Shown one piece after another: positions 27,616 through 36,448 of a DNA stretch of 64,000 bases (positions within the stretch are counted from its first letter, which is position 1; every line of letters starts with the position of its first letter). Source of the DNA: Micromonospora chalcea (lineage in GTDB: Bacteria > Actinomycetota > Actinomycetes > Mycobacteriales > Micromonosporaceae). Below the pieces are notes generated by a model. The model was given only the letters and a program-made list of their open reading frames with translations, had not been told where the DNA came from and did no database searches. A program made the position numbers and the translations under genes. Location of the stretch: assembly GCF_002926165.1 (NCBI RefSeq), contig NZ_MAGP01000132.1, positions 84,462 to 148,461 of the forward strand. Reading direction: 5' to 3'.

Positions 27616-28272
27616 GTGACCAATGCCGGGCAGGACGCCTACGAGGCGTTGCGGAGCGCGATCCTGAACGGATCCATCCGCCCGGGGGAGCGGCTGGGCG
27701 AGGTGGAGTTGTCCTCGCAGTTCGGGGTGAGTCGGACCCCGATCCGGGAGGCCCTGCGCCGGCTCACCGCCGAGGGCCTGGTCGTCTTCCAGCCCAACCG
27801 GGGGGCCCGGGTGGCCGAGTGGTCGCTCAGCGATCTGGAGGACACCTACGAGATCCGGGCCCGGCTGGAGAGCTACGGCGCGGCCCTGGCCGCCCAGCGC
27901 ATCGACGCCGACTGCCTGCCGAGGCTGAGCCTGCTCTGCGACGAGATGGATCAGCGGGCGCAGCGGATGACCCCGCAGGATCTGGACGACATCGCCGACC
28001 TCAACGCCGAACTGCACGGTCTGGTCATCGGCGCTGCCGACAGCCCTCGACTGACCTCCCTGCTCTCGGCGGTGGTGGAGGTCCCGCTCGTGGTTCGGGC
28101 GTTCCGCCTCTACACCCCGGAAGCGCTGGCCCGCAGCATGGCCCACCACCGTGACCTGGTGGCAGCCCTCCGCGCCCGCGACGCCGAATGGGCGTCGAGC
28201 ACGATGCGCGCGCACGTGCTGGCCGCCCGGCGAGTGCTGCTGGACGCCATGTCCGACAACCCGGATCTCTGA
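27616..28272 (+). CDS. GntR family (FadR/FCD subfamily) transcriptional regulator, candidate regulator of the BMC locus
   Basis: This 218-residue regulator has an N-terminal winged helix (ELSSQFGVSRTPIREALRRL, residues 30-50) and a C-terminal helical FCD ligand-binding domain with metal-binding His/Asp positions (ELHGLVIG and MAHHRDLV). The GTG at 27616 has a GGAGG site five bases away; the open frame extends far upstream without coding character. The FCD family binds GT-N2-AC-type palindromes, which fits the TTGTATACAA boxes here and across 34-48 kb. It most likely represses the BMC genes until a pathway metabolite binds. Confidence 0.88.
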   Translation: MTNAGQDAYEALRSAILNGSIRPGERLGEVELSSQFGVSRTPIREALRRLTAEGLVVFQPNRGARVAEWSLSDLEDTYEIRARLESYGAALAAQRIDADCLPRLSLLCDEMDQRAQRMTPQDLDDIADLNAELHGLVIGAADSPRLTSLLSAVVEVPLVVRAFRLYTPEALARSMAHHRDLVAALRARDAEWASSTMRAHVLAARRVLLDAMSDNPDL

Positions 28273-28302
28273 GCGCTCGGGGCGCGCCGTTCCGACCGCG
28301 AT

Positions 28303-28334
28303 CCAGCCTCCGGGCCCGGTGGCCCGGAGGCTGG
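28303..28334. terminator. Bidirectional stem-loop terminator
   Basis: A perfect 14-bp inverted repeat (28303-28316 with 28321-28334) and 4-nt loop lies in the 80-bp gap between the converging GntR and dppF-like genes. It is symmetrical enough to terminate both transcripts. Confidence 0.8.
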
Positions 28335-28352
28335 ACGGGCCTCCGGGCCCGG

Positions 28353-29312
28353 TCAGCTCCCGGGTGCGCCCGGCTTGATGCAGGCCACCGCGCGGTCGGC
28401 GTCGAAGGGGGTCAGGCGCACCTCGTTTTGTACACACCGGTCCTCGCCGACCGGGCACCGACCGTAGAGGACGCAGCCGCTCACCTTCTCCGTCGGGCTC
28501 ACCGGGTCGCCGACCAGGCGGGCCGGCGGCAGCTCCTGGTCGGGGTCGACGGGCAGCGCTGCGGCCAGCAGAGCGCGCGTGTAGGGGTGCTGCGGGTCGG
28601 CGAACACCCGCTCCGACGGGCCGGTCTCCACCACCCGCCCCCGGTACATGACCGCGATCCGGTCACTGACGTAGCGAACGGTGTGGATGTCATGGGAGAT
28701 GAACAGATACCCCATGCCGAGTTCGGTCTGCAGGTCGGCCAGGAGTTGCAGGATCTGGGCGCGGACCGACAGGTCGAGTGAGGAGGTGGGTTCGTCGAGG
28801 ACGATCAGGGAGGGCTCGGTGACGATGGCCCGCGCGATGCCGACCCGTTGCTGCTGTCCCCCGCTGAGTTCACCGGGAAATCGGCGGGCCATCTCGGGTG
28901 CCAGCCCCACCTGGTCGATGACCCTGGCGACCCGGCTCCGGCGGTCGGCCGCCGGGGTCTTCGGCTGGTGGATGGCGAGTGGCTCGCCGACGATGTCGGC
29001 CACCCGCATACGCGGGTTCAGCGACTCGAACGGTTCCTGGAAGATGATCTGCGCCTTGGCGCGCAGCTGGCGCAGTCCGGCTGCGGGCAGCGCGAGCATG
29101 TCGGTGCCCTGGAAGTGCACCGAACCCCGGGTCGGCTCGATCAGGCGTAGGGCCAGCCGGCCCAACGTCGACTTGCCCGACCCGCTCTCGCCGATGACGG
29201 CCAGTGTCTCGCCGGCGTTCACGGTCAGCGACACGTCGTCGAGGGCGTAGACCGTGGTGGTCCCGCCGACGGAGAACTCCTTGCTGACGTTGGTCAGCTC
29301 CAGCAGGCTCAC
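28353..29312 (-). CDS. Peptide-type ABC transporter ATP-binding protein (DppF-like)
   Basis: This 319-residue ATPase is the second nucleotide-binding subunit of a family 5 oligopeptide-type importer. Walker A is GESGSGKST, the ABC signature LSGGQQQRVGIARA, and Walker B LIVLDEPTSSLD. The C-terminal oligopeptide extension has the usual cysteines (GCVLYGRCPVGEDRC) that can hold an iron-sulfur cluster in this family. The GTG at 29312 overlaps the upstream ATPase stop in GTGA; a longer ATG start at 29345 is less likely. It is the last gene of the long leftward array. Confidence 0.92.
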   Translation of the reverse strand: MSLLELTNVSKEFSVGGTTTVYALDDVSLTVNAGETLAVIGESGSGKSTLGRLALRLIEPTRGSVHFQGTDMLALPAAGLRQLRAKAQIIFQEPFESLNPRMRVADIVGEPLAIHQPKTPAADRRSRVARVIDQVGLAPEMARRFPGELSGGQQQRVGIARAIVTEPSLIVLDEPTSSLDLSVRAQILQLLADLQTELGMGYLFISHDIHTVRYVSDRIAVMYRGRVVETGPSERVFADPQHPYTRALLAAALPVDPDQELPPARLVGDPVSPTEKVSGCVLYGRCPVGEDRCVQNEVRLTPFDADRAVACIKPGAPGS

Positions 29313-30340
29313 CGAGCGGCCTCCCTCTCCTGCGACAGGTGACACCAGTACGTCCGGCCCGACGCAGAGGTCGTCGGCTCCGGGAACACCTGCCCGCAGG
29401 GCTCGAAGGCGTGCGGGCAGCGGGCCTGGAAGGGGCAGCCGGCCGGATAGTCGACGAGATCCGGCAGCCTCCCGGTGAGGTGCACCAACGGATGGCCCGG
29501 CCGGGGAACGGCCCGGACCAGCGCCTGCGTGTACGGGTGCTGCGGGCTGGTGAGCACGTCACGGACCGAGCCGTGCTCGATCACCTTGCCGGCATACATC
29601 ACGACCACCCGGTCGCAGTACTGGGCCACCACGCCGAGGTCGTGGGTGACCAGCAGCATCGAACGGCCGTGCTGCTGGACCAGGCCCCGGATGAGGTCGA
29701 GGATCTGCCGTTGCACGGTCAGGTCGAGGCCCGTGGTCGGCTCGTCGGCGATGACGAAGGCCGGGTTGAGCAGCATGGCCATGGCGATGACGACGCGCTG
29801 GGCCATCCCGCCGCTGAGCTGGTGGGCGTAACCGTCGAGGACCCGGTCCGGGCCCGCGATGCCGACGTCGGCCAGCGCGTCGCGGGCCCGGTCCCGGGCG
29901 ATGGCGTCGGAGCGGATGCCGTGCGCAGCGAGGATGTTGGCGAACTGCCGGTGGATGCGCATCACCGGATTCAGCGCGCTGAACGGGTTCTGCGCGATGA
30001 AGCCGATCTCGGCGCCGCGCAGCCGGCGCAGTTCGGCCGCACGCAGGCCGAGCAGGTCGACCCCGTTGAATCGGGCGGTGCCCTCGACCACCCGCCCCGG
30101 GGGACGGACCAGGCCGAGAATCGACCGGATCGTCACCGACTTGCCGCATCCGCTTTCGCCGACCACACCGACGATCTCGGCCCGGTCGACGTGGAAGTCG
30201 ACGCCGTTGACCGCGTGTACCAGCCCGTCGGGGGTGTCGAAGCGTGTGGTGAGGCCGCTGACCTCCAGCAGGCGGGGCTCCCGGTCCGCGCCCTGGCCGG
30301 TGTTGGTGGGGCGGCTCAGCGCCTGGCGGGGGGCGCTCAT
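29309..30340 (-). CDS. Peptide-type ABC transporter ATP-binding protein (DppD-like)
   Basis: This 343-residue ATPase is the first nucleotide-binding subunit of the importer. Walker A is GESGCGKSV, the signature is a variant LSGGMAQRVVIAMA, and Walker B is FVIADEPTTGLD. The C-terminal extension has the Cys motif GCPFQARCPHAFEPC. ATG at 30340 overlaps the permease stop in ATGA. It should pair with the DppF-like protein under the two permeases. Confidence 0.92.
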   Translation of the reverse strand: MSAPRQALSRPTNTGQGADREPRLLEVSGLTTRFDTPDGLVHAVNGVDFHVDRAEIVGVVGESGCGKSVTIRSILGLVRPPGRVVEGTARFNGVDLLGLRAAELRRLRGAEIGFIAQNPFSALNPVMRIHRQFANILAAHGIRSDAIARDRARDALADVGIAGPDRVLDGYAHQLSGGMAQRVVIAMAMLLNPAFVIADEPTTGLDLTVQRQILDLIRGLVQQHGRSMLLVTHDLGVVAQYCDRVVVMYAGKVIEHGSVRDVLTSPQHPYTQALVRAVPRPGHPLVHLTGRLPDLVDYPAGCPFQARCPHAFEPCGQVFPEPTTSASGRTYWCHLSQEREAAR

Positions 30341-31203
30341 CGCTGCCTCGCCCGTCCGAAGGAGTCCTGCAGCTCGTCGCTGATGGCGTTGAAACAGAGC
30401 ACGGTCAGGAAGATGGCGAGTCCGGGGAAGACCGATACCCACCACTGGCCGGTCGTCATGTTCTGCGCTCCTGTCTGGATCATCGCTCCCCAGCTGGCGT
30501 CGGCGGCGTTGATGCCGATGCCGAGGAAGGACAGCGAGGCGATCACCACGATCGAGTGGGCCACCGCCAGCGACGCCTGGGCCAGGATGATGCCGGTCAT
30601 GTTCGGCAGCACGTGACGGAACATGACCCGCGGCCCGGTCGCGCCGATGGCGTGGGCGGCCTCGACGTAGCGGCTCTCCCGGATGGTCAGCCCTTCGCTG
30701 CGGACCAGACGGACGAACCGGGGGACGTTGATGATGGCGATGGCCACCACGACGTTCTCGATGTTGTTGCCCATCAGGGCGACCAGTGCGATGGCCAGGA
30801 CCAGCAGGGGGAAGGCCTGGAAGACGTCCAGCGCGCGGACCACGCGCTCTCCCCACGGCCCTCGGTGCAGGGCGGCCAGCCCGAGCAGTACGCCGACCAC
30901 CAGCGAGATCAGCATGCCGGCGAGGGCCAGCGGGATGTCCACTCCGGCCGAGGCCACCAGGCGGCTGAAGACGTCGATGCCGAACTTGTCGGTGCCCATC
31001 CAGTGCTCGCCGTCGGGTGCGGCAAGGGTGTCGGGCAGCGGCTCGGCCGGGTCGTAGGGCAGCGGCGCGAGGTAGGCCGCCGCCAGCATGCCGGCGAGGA
31101 TGCCGCTGGGCACCCACAGGCGCAGGCGGCGACGACCACGGCGGGGCTTGCGACCCTTCGGCGCGGTGACCGTGGTGGGATCGGCGGCCAAGGTTTCAGT
31201 CAT
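30337..31203 (-). CDS. Peptide-type ABC transporter permease (DppC-like)
   Basis: This 288-residue inner-membrane permease has six hydrophobic segments. The N-terminus carries the short conserved HWMGTDKFGIDVFSR segment typical of DppC/OppC. The EAA loop (EAAHAIGATGPRVMFRHVLPN) docks the ATPases. The ATG at 31203 overlaps the end of the DppB-like gene by eight bases. Confidence 0.92.
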   Translation of the reverse strand: MTETLAADPTTVTAPKGRKPRRGRRRLRLWVPSGILAGMLAAAYLAPLPYDPAEPLPDTLAAPDGEHWMGTDKFGIDVFSRLVASAGVDIPLALAGMLISLVVGVLLGLAALHRGPWGERVVRALDVFQAFPLLVLAIALVALMGNNIENVVVAIAIINVPRFVRLVRSEGLTIRESRYVEAAHAIGATGPRVMFRHVLPNMTGIILAQASLAVAHSIVVIASLSFLGIGINAADASWGAMIQTGAQNMTTGQWWVSVFPGLAIFLTVLCFNAISDELQDSFGRARQR

Positions 31204-32209
31204 AGCGCACCCTCGGATCGAGCACCGCGACCAGGATGTCCAGTGCGGTGAAGGCCAACAGGGTTCCCAGACCGGCGGCGAGGATGAAGCCCTGCACGGC
31301 CGGCATGTCGAGCTGGAGGATGGAGTCGATCGCCCACTCCCCGAAGCCACCCCACGAGAAGATCGTCTCGATGATCGCCGCACCGCCGAGCAGAGCGGCC
31401 AGCAGGATGCCGCCGTAGGTGAGGATCGGGGTGCGGGCCTGACGGAAGGCGTAGGCCAGCACGGTCCGCTCGGGCAGACCGCAGGCCCGGGCGAATTCGA
31501 CCTGCTTGGACTCCAGGGCGGGCACCAGCGAGGCGTAGGTGCTGCGGGCGAAGTACGCCGAGTAGTAGATGCCCAGGGTCAGCACCGGCAGCATCGAGTG
31601 CGCCACCGCCGAACGGAACACCGTCATGTCACCGGCGATCAGCGAGTCGACCAGCAGTGCCCCGGTCACCGCCGGCGGCGGCTCGTCCATCAGACCGAGC
31701 CGGCCGACCGGGGCGGGAGCCCACCCGGCGAGATAGAAGCAGAGGTAGATCAACAGGAGGGCGAGGAAGAAGTCGGGGATCGACTGGAAGGTGGTGACCA
31801 CAAATCGGGAGCCCCGGTCGGCCAGCCTGCCCTTGTGGTACGCGCCCAGGGTGCCCAGGCCCACACCGAGCACCGCGGCCACGATGAGCGAGAGGATCAC
31901 CAACTCCAGGGTGGCCGGGGCGAAGCGCAGGATCTCCGACAGGATCGGCCGGTCGGTGTAGTACGACGATCCGAGGTCGCCGCGGACCAGGCCGCCGAGG
32001 TAGTCGACGAACCGCTCCCACAGTGGCCGGTCCAGACCGAGACGTCGCTCGATCTCGGCCAGTTCCTCCGGGCCGGCGGCCGGCCCGGCGATGACCCCGA
32101 CCGGGTTGCCCGGCAACGCGTTGACCAGGAGGAAGGCCAGCACGACGACCGAGAGCAGCCCCACGGGCAGGAAGAGCACCCGCCGTCGGGCGTAGCCGAG
32201 GACCCGCAT
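31196..32209 (-). CDS. Peptide-type ABC transporter permease (DppB-like)
   Basis: This 337-residue permease starts with the typical family N-terminal helix and LPGNPVG segment and has six membrane segments. Its EAA-like loop (ARACGLPERTVLAYAFRQA) is present. ATG at 32209 overlaps the stop of the cysteine hydrolase gene by one base. It forms the importer channel with the DppC-like protein and receives substrate from the lipoprotein encoded at 44476. Such importers also carry non-peptide ligands, so the cargo could be the cyclic amide used by the locus. Confidence 0.92.
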   Translation of the reverse strand: MRVLGYARRRVLFLPVGLLSVVVLAFLLVNALPGNPVGVIAGPAAGPEELAEIERRLGLDRPLWERFVDYLGGLVRGDLGSSYYTDRPILSEILRFAPATLELVILSLIVAAVLGVGLGTLGAYHKGRLADRGSRFVVTTFQSIPDFFLALLLIYLCFYLAGWAPAPVGRLGLMDEPPPAVTGALLVDSLIAGDMTVFRSAVAHSMLPVLTLGIYYSAYFARSTYASLVPALESKQVEFARACGLPERTVLAYAFRQARTPILTYGGILLAALLGGAAIIETIFSWGGFGEWAIDSILQLDMPAVQGFILAAGLGTLLAFTALDILVAVLDPRVRYD

Positions 32210-32853
32210 CACAAACCTCCCGGTCCGAGCAGCGCCGTGGCTTCGTCCAGAGCCAGCACTTCGGCGTACTTGGCACCGAGGTCGAACAGGGCGGCCTGGT
32301 GCGGTCGCGGGTCGCGGTCCAGGCATGCCTCGGCGACGACGAGGGGGACGAAGCCGTGCTGCAGGGCGTCCACCGCACTGGCCCGGACACAGCCGCTGGT
32401 CGACGCGCCGCCGATGACGAGGGCGTCCACCCCCAGGACACGCAGGGTGCTGGCCAGGCTGGTGCCGAAGAAGGCGCTGGCGTACTGCTTGGTCACCACC
32501 GTCTCGCCGGGCGCCGGGGCCAGGCTCGGCGGGGCGTCGGCGAACGCGCTGCCGTGTTCGAAGACCCGCAGGGCGGGCACCTTGCGGGCGAAGAGGCCAC
32601 CGTCTGCCCCGCCCGGGCTCAGTTCCACCCGGGTGTGGATCACCGGCACGCCGTGGCGGCGCGCGGTGTCGAGCAGTGCGGCGCAGGCCCGCAGGGCCGG
32701 TGGGTCGGTGTCGCCGGCGTAGAGCGGTGAGGCCGGGTCGAGGTAGGCCCGGACGAGGTCGACCAGGAGCAGTGCTCGACGTGATCCGCGACCCAGGTCC
32801 CCGCCGAAGCCGGCCCTGCGGTAGTCGCCCTGGAGGTCATCCACCGTGTCCAC
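32209..32853 (-). CDS. Cysteine hydrolase, isochorismatase-like (N-carbamoylsarcosine amidase-like)
   Basis: This 214-residue hydrolase belongs to the isochorismatase-like family, whose members hydrolyse amide or carbamoyl bonds. The catalytic triad is visible: Asp32 in LLLVDL, Lys in TKQYASAFFGT, and nucleophilic Cys in GASTSGCVRASAVDA. The KxYxSAFFGTSL segment resembles N-carbamoylsarcosine amidases. The GTG at 32853 sits two bases after the CaiB stop; a second GTG three codons later is possible. Removal of a carbamoyl group would logically follow hydantoin-type ring opening. Biuret, ureidoacrylate or nicotinamide substrates are alternatives. Confidence 0.85.
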   Translation of the reverse strand: MDTVDDLQGDYRRAGFGGDLGRGSRRALLLVDLVRAYLDPASPLYAGDTDPPALRACAALLDTARRHGVPVIHTRVELSPGGADGGLFARKVPALRVFEHGSAFADAPPSLAPAPGETVVTKQYASAFFGTSLASTLRVLGVDALVIGGASTSGCVRASAVDALQHGFVPLVVAEACLDRDPRPHQAALFDLGAKYAEVLALDEATALLGPGGL

Positions 32854-32855
32854 CC

Positions 32856-34067
32856 CTAGATGACGCCGCTGGTTCGCAGCGCGTCGATCTCGGCGGACTC
32901 CAACCCGACGATGTCGGTGAGCACCTCGTCGGTGTGTTCCCCGAGCCGCGGCCCGGCCCACTTGATCCGCCCCGGGGTCGCCGACAGTCTCGGTACGACG
33001 TTCTGCATGGGGAACTCGCCGAACTCGGGGTGGGCGACCCGGACGATGGCTTCCCGGGCGGCGAAGTGCTCGTCCTCCAGCATCTCCGGGGCGCGGTAGA
33101 CCCGGCCGACCGGGACGTCGTGCTTGACCATCGTGGCCATCAGGTGCTCGGTGTCGTGCTGCGCCGACCAGGTCGCGATGATGGCGTCCAGTTCGACCTG
33201 GTGGCGGCCCCGGGCGGAGTGCGTGGCGAAGCGCTCGTCGGTGCCGAGTTCGGCCATGTCCATGGCTGCGGCCAGCCGCCGGAAGACGGTGTCCTGGTTG
33301 GCCGCGATGAGCACCAGCCCGTCGTCGCGTGTGGGATAGACGTTGGAGGGGGCGATGTTGGGCAGGATGGCACCGGTGCGTTCGCGCACGTGACCGGCCA
33401 GGGCGTACTCCGGCAGCAGCGACTCCATCATCGCCAGCACCGCCTCGTAGATCGCCGAGTCGACCATCTGGCCCCGGCCGGTGCGGTCGCGGACCCGCAG
33501 CGCGAGCAGGGCCCCCAGGGCGGCGAAGGTGCCGGCCAGGGAGTCGCCGAGGCTGATGCCGACCCGGCTGGGCGGCGTCTGCGGGTCGCCGACGACGTAG
33601 CGCAGGCCACCCATGGCCTCGCCGACGGAGCCGTAGCCGGGGCGGGCGGAGTAGGGACCGTTCTGACCGAAGCCGGAGACCTGGACCATGACCAGCCCGG
33701 GATTGGTTTCGGACATCTGCTCGTAGCCCAGGCCCCAGCGCTGCATGGTGCCGGGCCGGAAGTTCTCCACCACCACGTCGCACTGGGCGATCAGCCGCTG
33801 GGCCACCGATTGGCCCTCGGGGGTGCGCAGGTCCACGGTGATGGACTTCTTGTTGCGCGCCACGATCGGCCACCACAGCGACTTGCCGTACGGCTTCTCC
33901 CGGCCCCACTCGCGCATCGGGTCGCCCTGGCGCGGGGGTTCGCACTTGATGACCTCGGCGCCGAAGTCGGCCAGGAGTTGGCTGCAGAACGGCCCCGCGA
34001 GCAGGGAGCCGAACTCGACCACGCGTACGCCGTGCAGCGGTCCCTCATGGTGCAGATCGCTAGACAT
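32856..34067 (-). CDS. CaiB/BaiF (family III) CoA transferase
   Basis: This 403-residue enzyme moves CoA between carboxylic acids through an aspartyl-CoA intermediate. The N-terminus has VVEFGSLLAGPFCSQLLADFGAEVIKCE and PRQGDPMR, and the middle has ENFRPGTMQRWGLGYE, all family signatures. GDSLAGTFAALGAL contains the Asp position used for catalysis in the family. The ATG at 34067 has a GAGAGG site. An operator-like TTGTATACAA palindrome lies 32 bp upstream, marking an internal promoter. It implies that a pathway product is activated to a CoA ester, perhaps for the HMG-CoA-lyase-like enzyme. Confidence 0.9.
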   Translation of the reverse strand: MSSDLHHEGPLHGVRVVEFGSLLAGPFCSQLLADFGAEVIKCEPPRQGDPMREWGREKPYGKSLWWPIVARNKKSITVDLRTPEGQSVAQRLIAQCDVVVENFRPGTMQRWGLGYEQMSETNPGLVMVQVSGFGQNGPYSARPGYGSVGEAMGGLRYVVGDPQTPPSRVGISLGDSLAGTFAALGALLALRVRDRTGRGQMVDSAIYEAVLAMMESLLPEYALAGHVRERTGAILPNIAPSNVYPTRDDGLVLIAANQDTVFRRLAAAMDMAELGTDERFATHSARGRHQVELDAIIATWSAQHDTEHLMATMVKHDVPVGRVYRAPEMLEDEHFAAREAIVRVAHPEFGEFPMQNVVPRLSATPGRIKWAGPRLGEHTDEVLTDIVGLESAEIDALRTSGVI

Positions 34068-34098
34068 GAACACCTCTCATAGCAGCCACTCAGTGGTC

Positions 34099-34110
34099 GT
34101 TGTATACAAC
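34099..34110. promoter_or_regulatory. GntR-type operator upstream of the CaiB-type gene
   Basis: GTTGTATACAAC is a perfect 12-bp palindrome in the 155-bp gap between the flavoprotein stop and the CaiB-type start. Its TATACA could serve as a -10 box for leftward transcription. It is the longest palindromic copy of the box in this window. Confidence 0.75.
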
Positions 34111-34187
34111 AGGGAGTCGGGACTCGCTGTCAACAGCAGTTTGGGCCGATCAGCCGCGCGCCACCGCGCTCACATTCCCACGTTCCT

Positions 34188-34197
34188 GCATACAGAA
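34188..34197. promoter_or_regulatory. Weaker operator-like box
   Basis: CTGCATACAG shares the ATAC core and outer symmetry of the TTGTATACAA box with three mismatches. It lies 78 bp from the perfect copy at 34099 and might be an auxiliary site. Confidence 0.3.
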
Positions 34198-34222
34198 GCG
34201 GCCCGGACGGCCCCGACGCCTG

Positions 34223-35644
34223 TCACGCCCGTGCGCCCAGCCGACGGCCGAGCAGCCGCCCGAACGCCAGCGCCGGCGTCACCGCCATCCCCCCGCAGAA
34301 CGCCGCGCCACTGGTGGCCCCCATGCCGATGGCCTCACCGACGGCGTGCAGCCCGGGCACTATTGCGCCACCGGGCCGCCGGACCCGCAATTCGGTGTCC
34401 ACGTCCAGTCCGCCGAAGCTGCACAGCAGCGCGGCCACCGAGCGAAGCGCGTAGTAGGGCGGCCGGACCAGGGGATGCGCGGGAGCCCGGCGGCCCAGCG
34501 GGTCCACCCCTTGCCGCACCGCGAGGTTGTAGGACCGCACGGTGTCGACCAGCCCTTGCGCGTCGATGCCCGCCCGGCGGGCCAGGCCAGGAAGGTCGTC
34601 GGCGACCCAGGCCACGTCCCCCCGCTGCGCCTCGACCCGGAACCGCTCGTGCCCCCAGGCCGGTACCAGAGGCGGCCCCGCCGCCAGGGCTTCGGAGTCG
34701 CAGACGATCCAGAACTCGCCCCCCGGCTGCTCCTGCACGGCCCGCTCGTGTCCGGTGACGTCGTCGAGGTCCTCGGCGACGAACCGTTGCCCGGCCGCGT
34801 TGACCCAGATCTCCCGGGGCGGGCGCTCGACCGGTGCGAGGTGCGCCAACTCCGACCAGAAGTCCACCCGCCCCGGCTGGGAGCGGCGTTCGAGCAGGCC
34901 GAGCCGGGGCGTGTGCAGATCAGCGAAGCGGACCTCGGCCCCCAGGGGCCTGGCCATCTCGATCGCGGCGCCGGTGGAGGTCGGCACCGCGTTGGTCACC
35001 AGCCGAGGGCCGCCCGGGGTCAGCGCGCGGAACAGCTCCGGGTTGGCGCCGTACCCGCCGCAGGCCAGCACCGTGACCCCGGCGCGGACCTCGCGGGGGC
35101 CCTCGGGGGTGTCCAGGAGCGCGCCGGTGACCGTGCCTGCGGCGCTGGTCAGCCGGGTGGCCCGCGAGCGCAGCCGCAGGGCGACCCGGCCCGCGGCCAC
35201 CTGCTTGTCCAGCAGTGGACGCAGCGTCTCTCGGATCGACCGACCATGCCCGATCCCCCAGTAGGTCCGCGGCCGGGAGTACGGGGAGTGCCCGTGGTAG
35301 ACCACAGGTGTGCCCGGGGCGAACGGGAAACCATGCTCGTCGAGCCAGTCCACGACGCCGGCCGCCTCGTCGACCGCCAGCCGGATCAGCGCCGGGTCGC
35401 CGCGGTGATGACCGATGCGCAGTACGTCGGCGTAGTGCCGGTCCGGGTCGTCGTCGATACCCGCCTGGCGCTGCCGACGGGTGCCCGCGGCGCTCATGTG
35501 CCCGGCCGAGACGCTCAGCGTGCCACCGATGTCGGTGCCCCCGTCGACCAGCTCGACGCGGAGCCCGGCCCGCGCCGCCTCGATCGCGCAGGGCAGGCCG
35601 GCGGTGCCGGCCCCGATCACCAGCAGGTCGACCTCGCCGCTCAT
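34223..35644 (-). CDS. FAD-dependent oxidoreductase, fumarate reductase/ketosteroid dehydrogenase-like flavoprotein
   Basis: This 473-residue flavoprotein has an N-terminal dinucleotide fold (LLVIGAGTAGLPCAIEAARAG). A catalytic middle domain and a C-terminal FAD closure follow (GLHAVGEAIGMGATSGAAFCGG). The layout matches the succinate dehydrogenase/fumarate reductase flavoprotein superfamily, which reduces or oxidises C-C bonds next to a carbonyl or carboxylate. No signal peptide or haem domain is present, so it is cytosolic. It overlaps the hydrolase gene in ATGA. It could act on the unsaturated or ring-opened acid formed by the BMC-linked pathway. Confidence 0.85.
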   Translation of the reverse strand: MSGEVDLLVIGAGTAGLPCAIEAARAGLRVELVDGGTDIGGTLSVSAGHMSAAGTRRQRQAGIDDDPDRHYADVLRIGHHRGDPALIRLAVDEAAGVVDWLDEHGFPFAPGTPVVYHGHSPYSRPRTYWGIGHGRSIRETLRPLLDKQVAAGRVALRLRSRATRLTSAAGTVTGALLDTPEGPREVRAGVTVLACGGYGANPELFRALTPGGPRLVTNAVPTSTGAAIEMARPLGAEVRFADLHTPRLGLLERRSQPGRVDFWSELAHLAPVERPPREIWVNAAGQRFVAEDLDDVTGHERAVQEQPGGEFWIVCDSEALAAGPPLVPAWGHERFRVEAQRGDVAWVADDLPGLARRAGIDAQGLVDTVRSYNLAVRQGVDPLGRRAPAHPLVRPPYYALRSVAALLCSFGGLDVDTELRVRRPGGAIVPGLHAVGEAIGMGATSGAAFCGGMAVTPALAFGRLLGRRLGARA

Positions 35645-36447
35645 CGCGCGCTTGCCCGGTCGGATACCAGCCGGCCCGTGGTGACGAAGGACGACAGCAC
35701 CGCGGCGAACTCCTCGGGCACCCGCCAGGGCAACTGGCCGGTGGTGTCGGTCAGCCGCACGGCGACGGCGTCCGGACGGATTGCCTGCGCCAACGCGTCG
35801 CCGTCGGCCAACATGTCCCGGGCGGCGGTCAGCAGCAGCACCGGGCAGGGCAGGGCGCGCAGCGGCTCGGTCGGGTCGTAGGCGAACGCGGCCCGGTACG
35901 CCCAGTTGTACCGTTCGAAGACCGAGGCGATGTTGGCCACCGCGAGGTTCACCAACTCCGGAGGCCCCTCCCAGATGTCGAGGTAGCGGGCCCAGAGATC
36001 CTGCAGGTGCCGGCCGGCCGGGTCGATCGGCTTGTCCGGCGCCCAGGAGGCGCCGAGGCGCTCCCGCTCGGCCTGGTCCAGCACCAGCCCCGACAGGATG
36101 GCGTGAGTGACCCGGTCCGGCCCGGCGAGTTGGGCGACCGCCAGGGCCAGCGAGGCTCCGGTGTGCTGTCCGGCGACGGCGAACTCGGTGATACCGAGGG
36201 CGTCGACGGCGTCGAGCAGCAGGCGGGCGTAGCCGGGGATCTCCAGTGGGTCGCGGGGCGGGTCGGACAGCCCGTACCCGGGGGTGTCGAAGGCGAAGGC
36301 GCGCAGTGTGCGGCCGAGGGCGGGCAGGGCCGGGGCGAAGACGTTCGATGCCTGCGGCGACTCGTGGAACAGCACCAGGGCAGGCCCGCCGGTGCCGGCG
36401 GTGCGGTAGTGGATCTGCCCGCCGGGCGGGCCGACGTATCCGCGCAT
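35641..36447 (-). CDS. Alpha/beta hydrolase with histidine at the nucleophile position
   Basis: This 268-residue protein has the alpha/beta hydrolase order: LVLFHESPQAS oxyanion region, FDTPGYGLSD, then a nucleophile elbow reading GQHTGA (93-98). In the usual GxSxG pattern the central residue is Ser, Asp or Cys; here it is His95. The downstream acid/His region is near LTAARDML and the C-terminal part. Either catalysis is altered or the enzyme belongs to a less studied branch with GxHTG. The ATG at 36447 has a GAGG site and follows the shell gene by one base, so its activity is tied to the compartment. Confidence 0.82.
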   Translation of the reverse strand: MRGYVGPPGGQIHYRTAGTGGPALVLFHESPQASNVFAPALPALGRTLRAFAFDTPGYGLSDPPRDPLEIPGYARLLLDAVDALGITEFAVAGQHTGASLALAVAQLAGPDRVTHAILSGLVLDQAERERLGASWAPDKPIDPAGRHLQDLWARYLDIWEGPPELVNLAVANIASVFERYNWAYRAAFAYDPTEPLRALPCPVLLLTAARDMLADGDALAQAIRPDAVAVRLTDTTGQLPWRVPEEFAAVLSSFVTTGRLVSDRASAR

Positions 36448-36448
36448 G

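Noticed and set aside
28428..28437. TTGTACACA-like box inside the DppF-like gene
   Set aside because: It lies within coding sequence and has a different centre from TTGTATACAA; conserved codons explain it.
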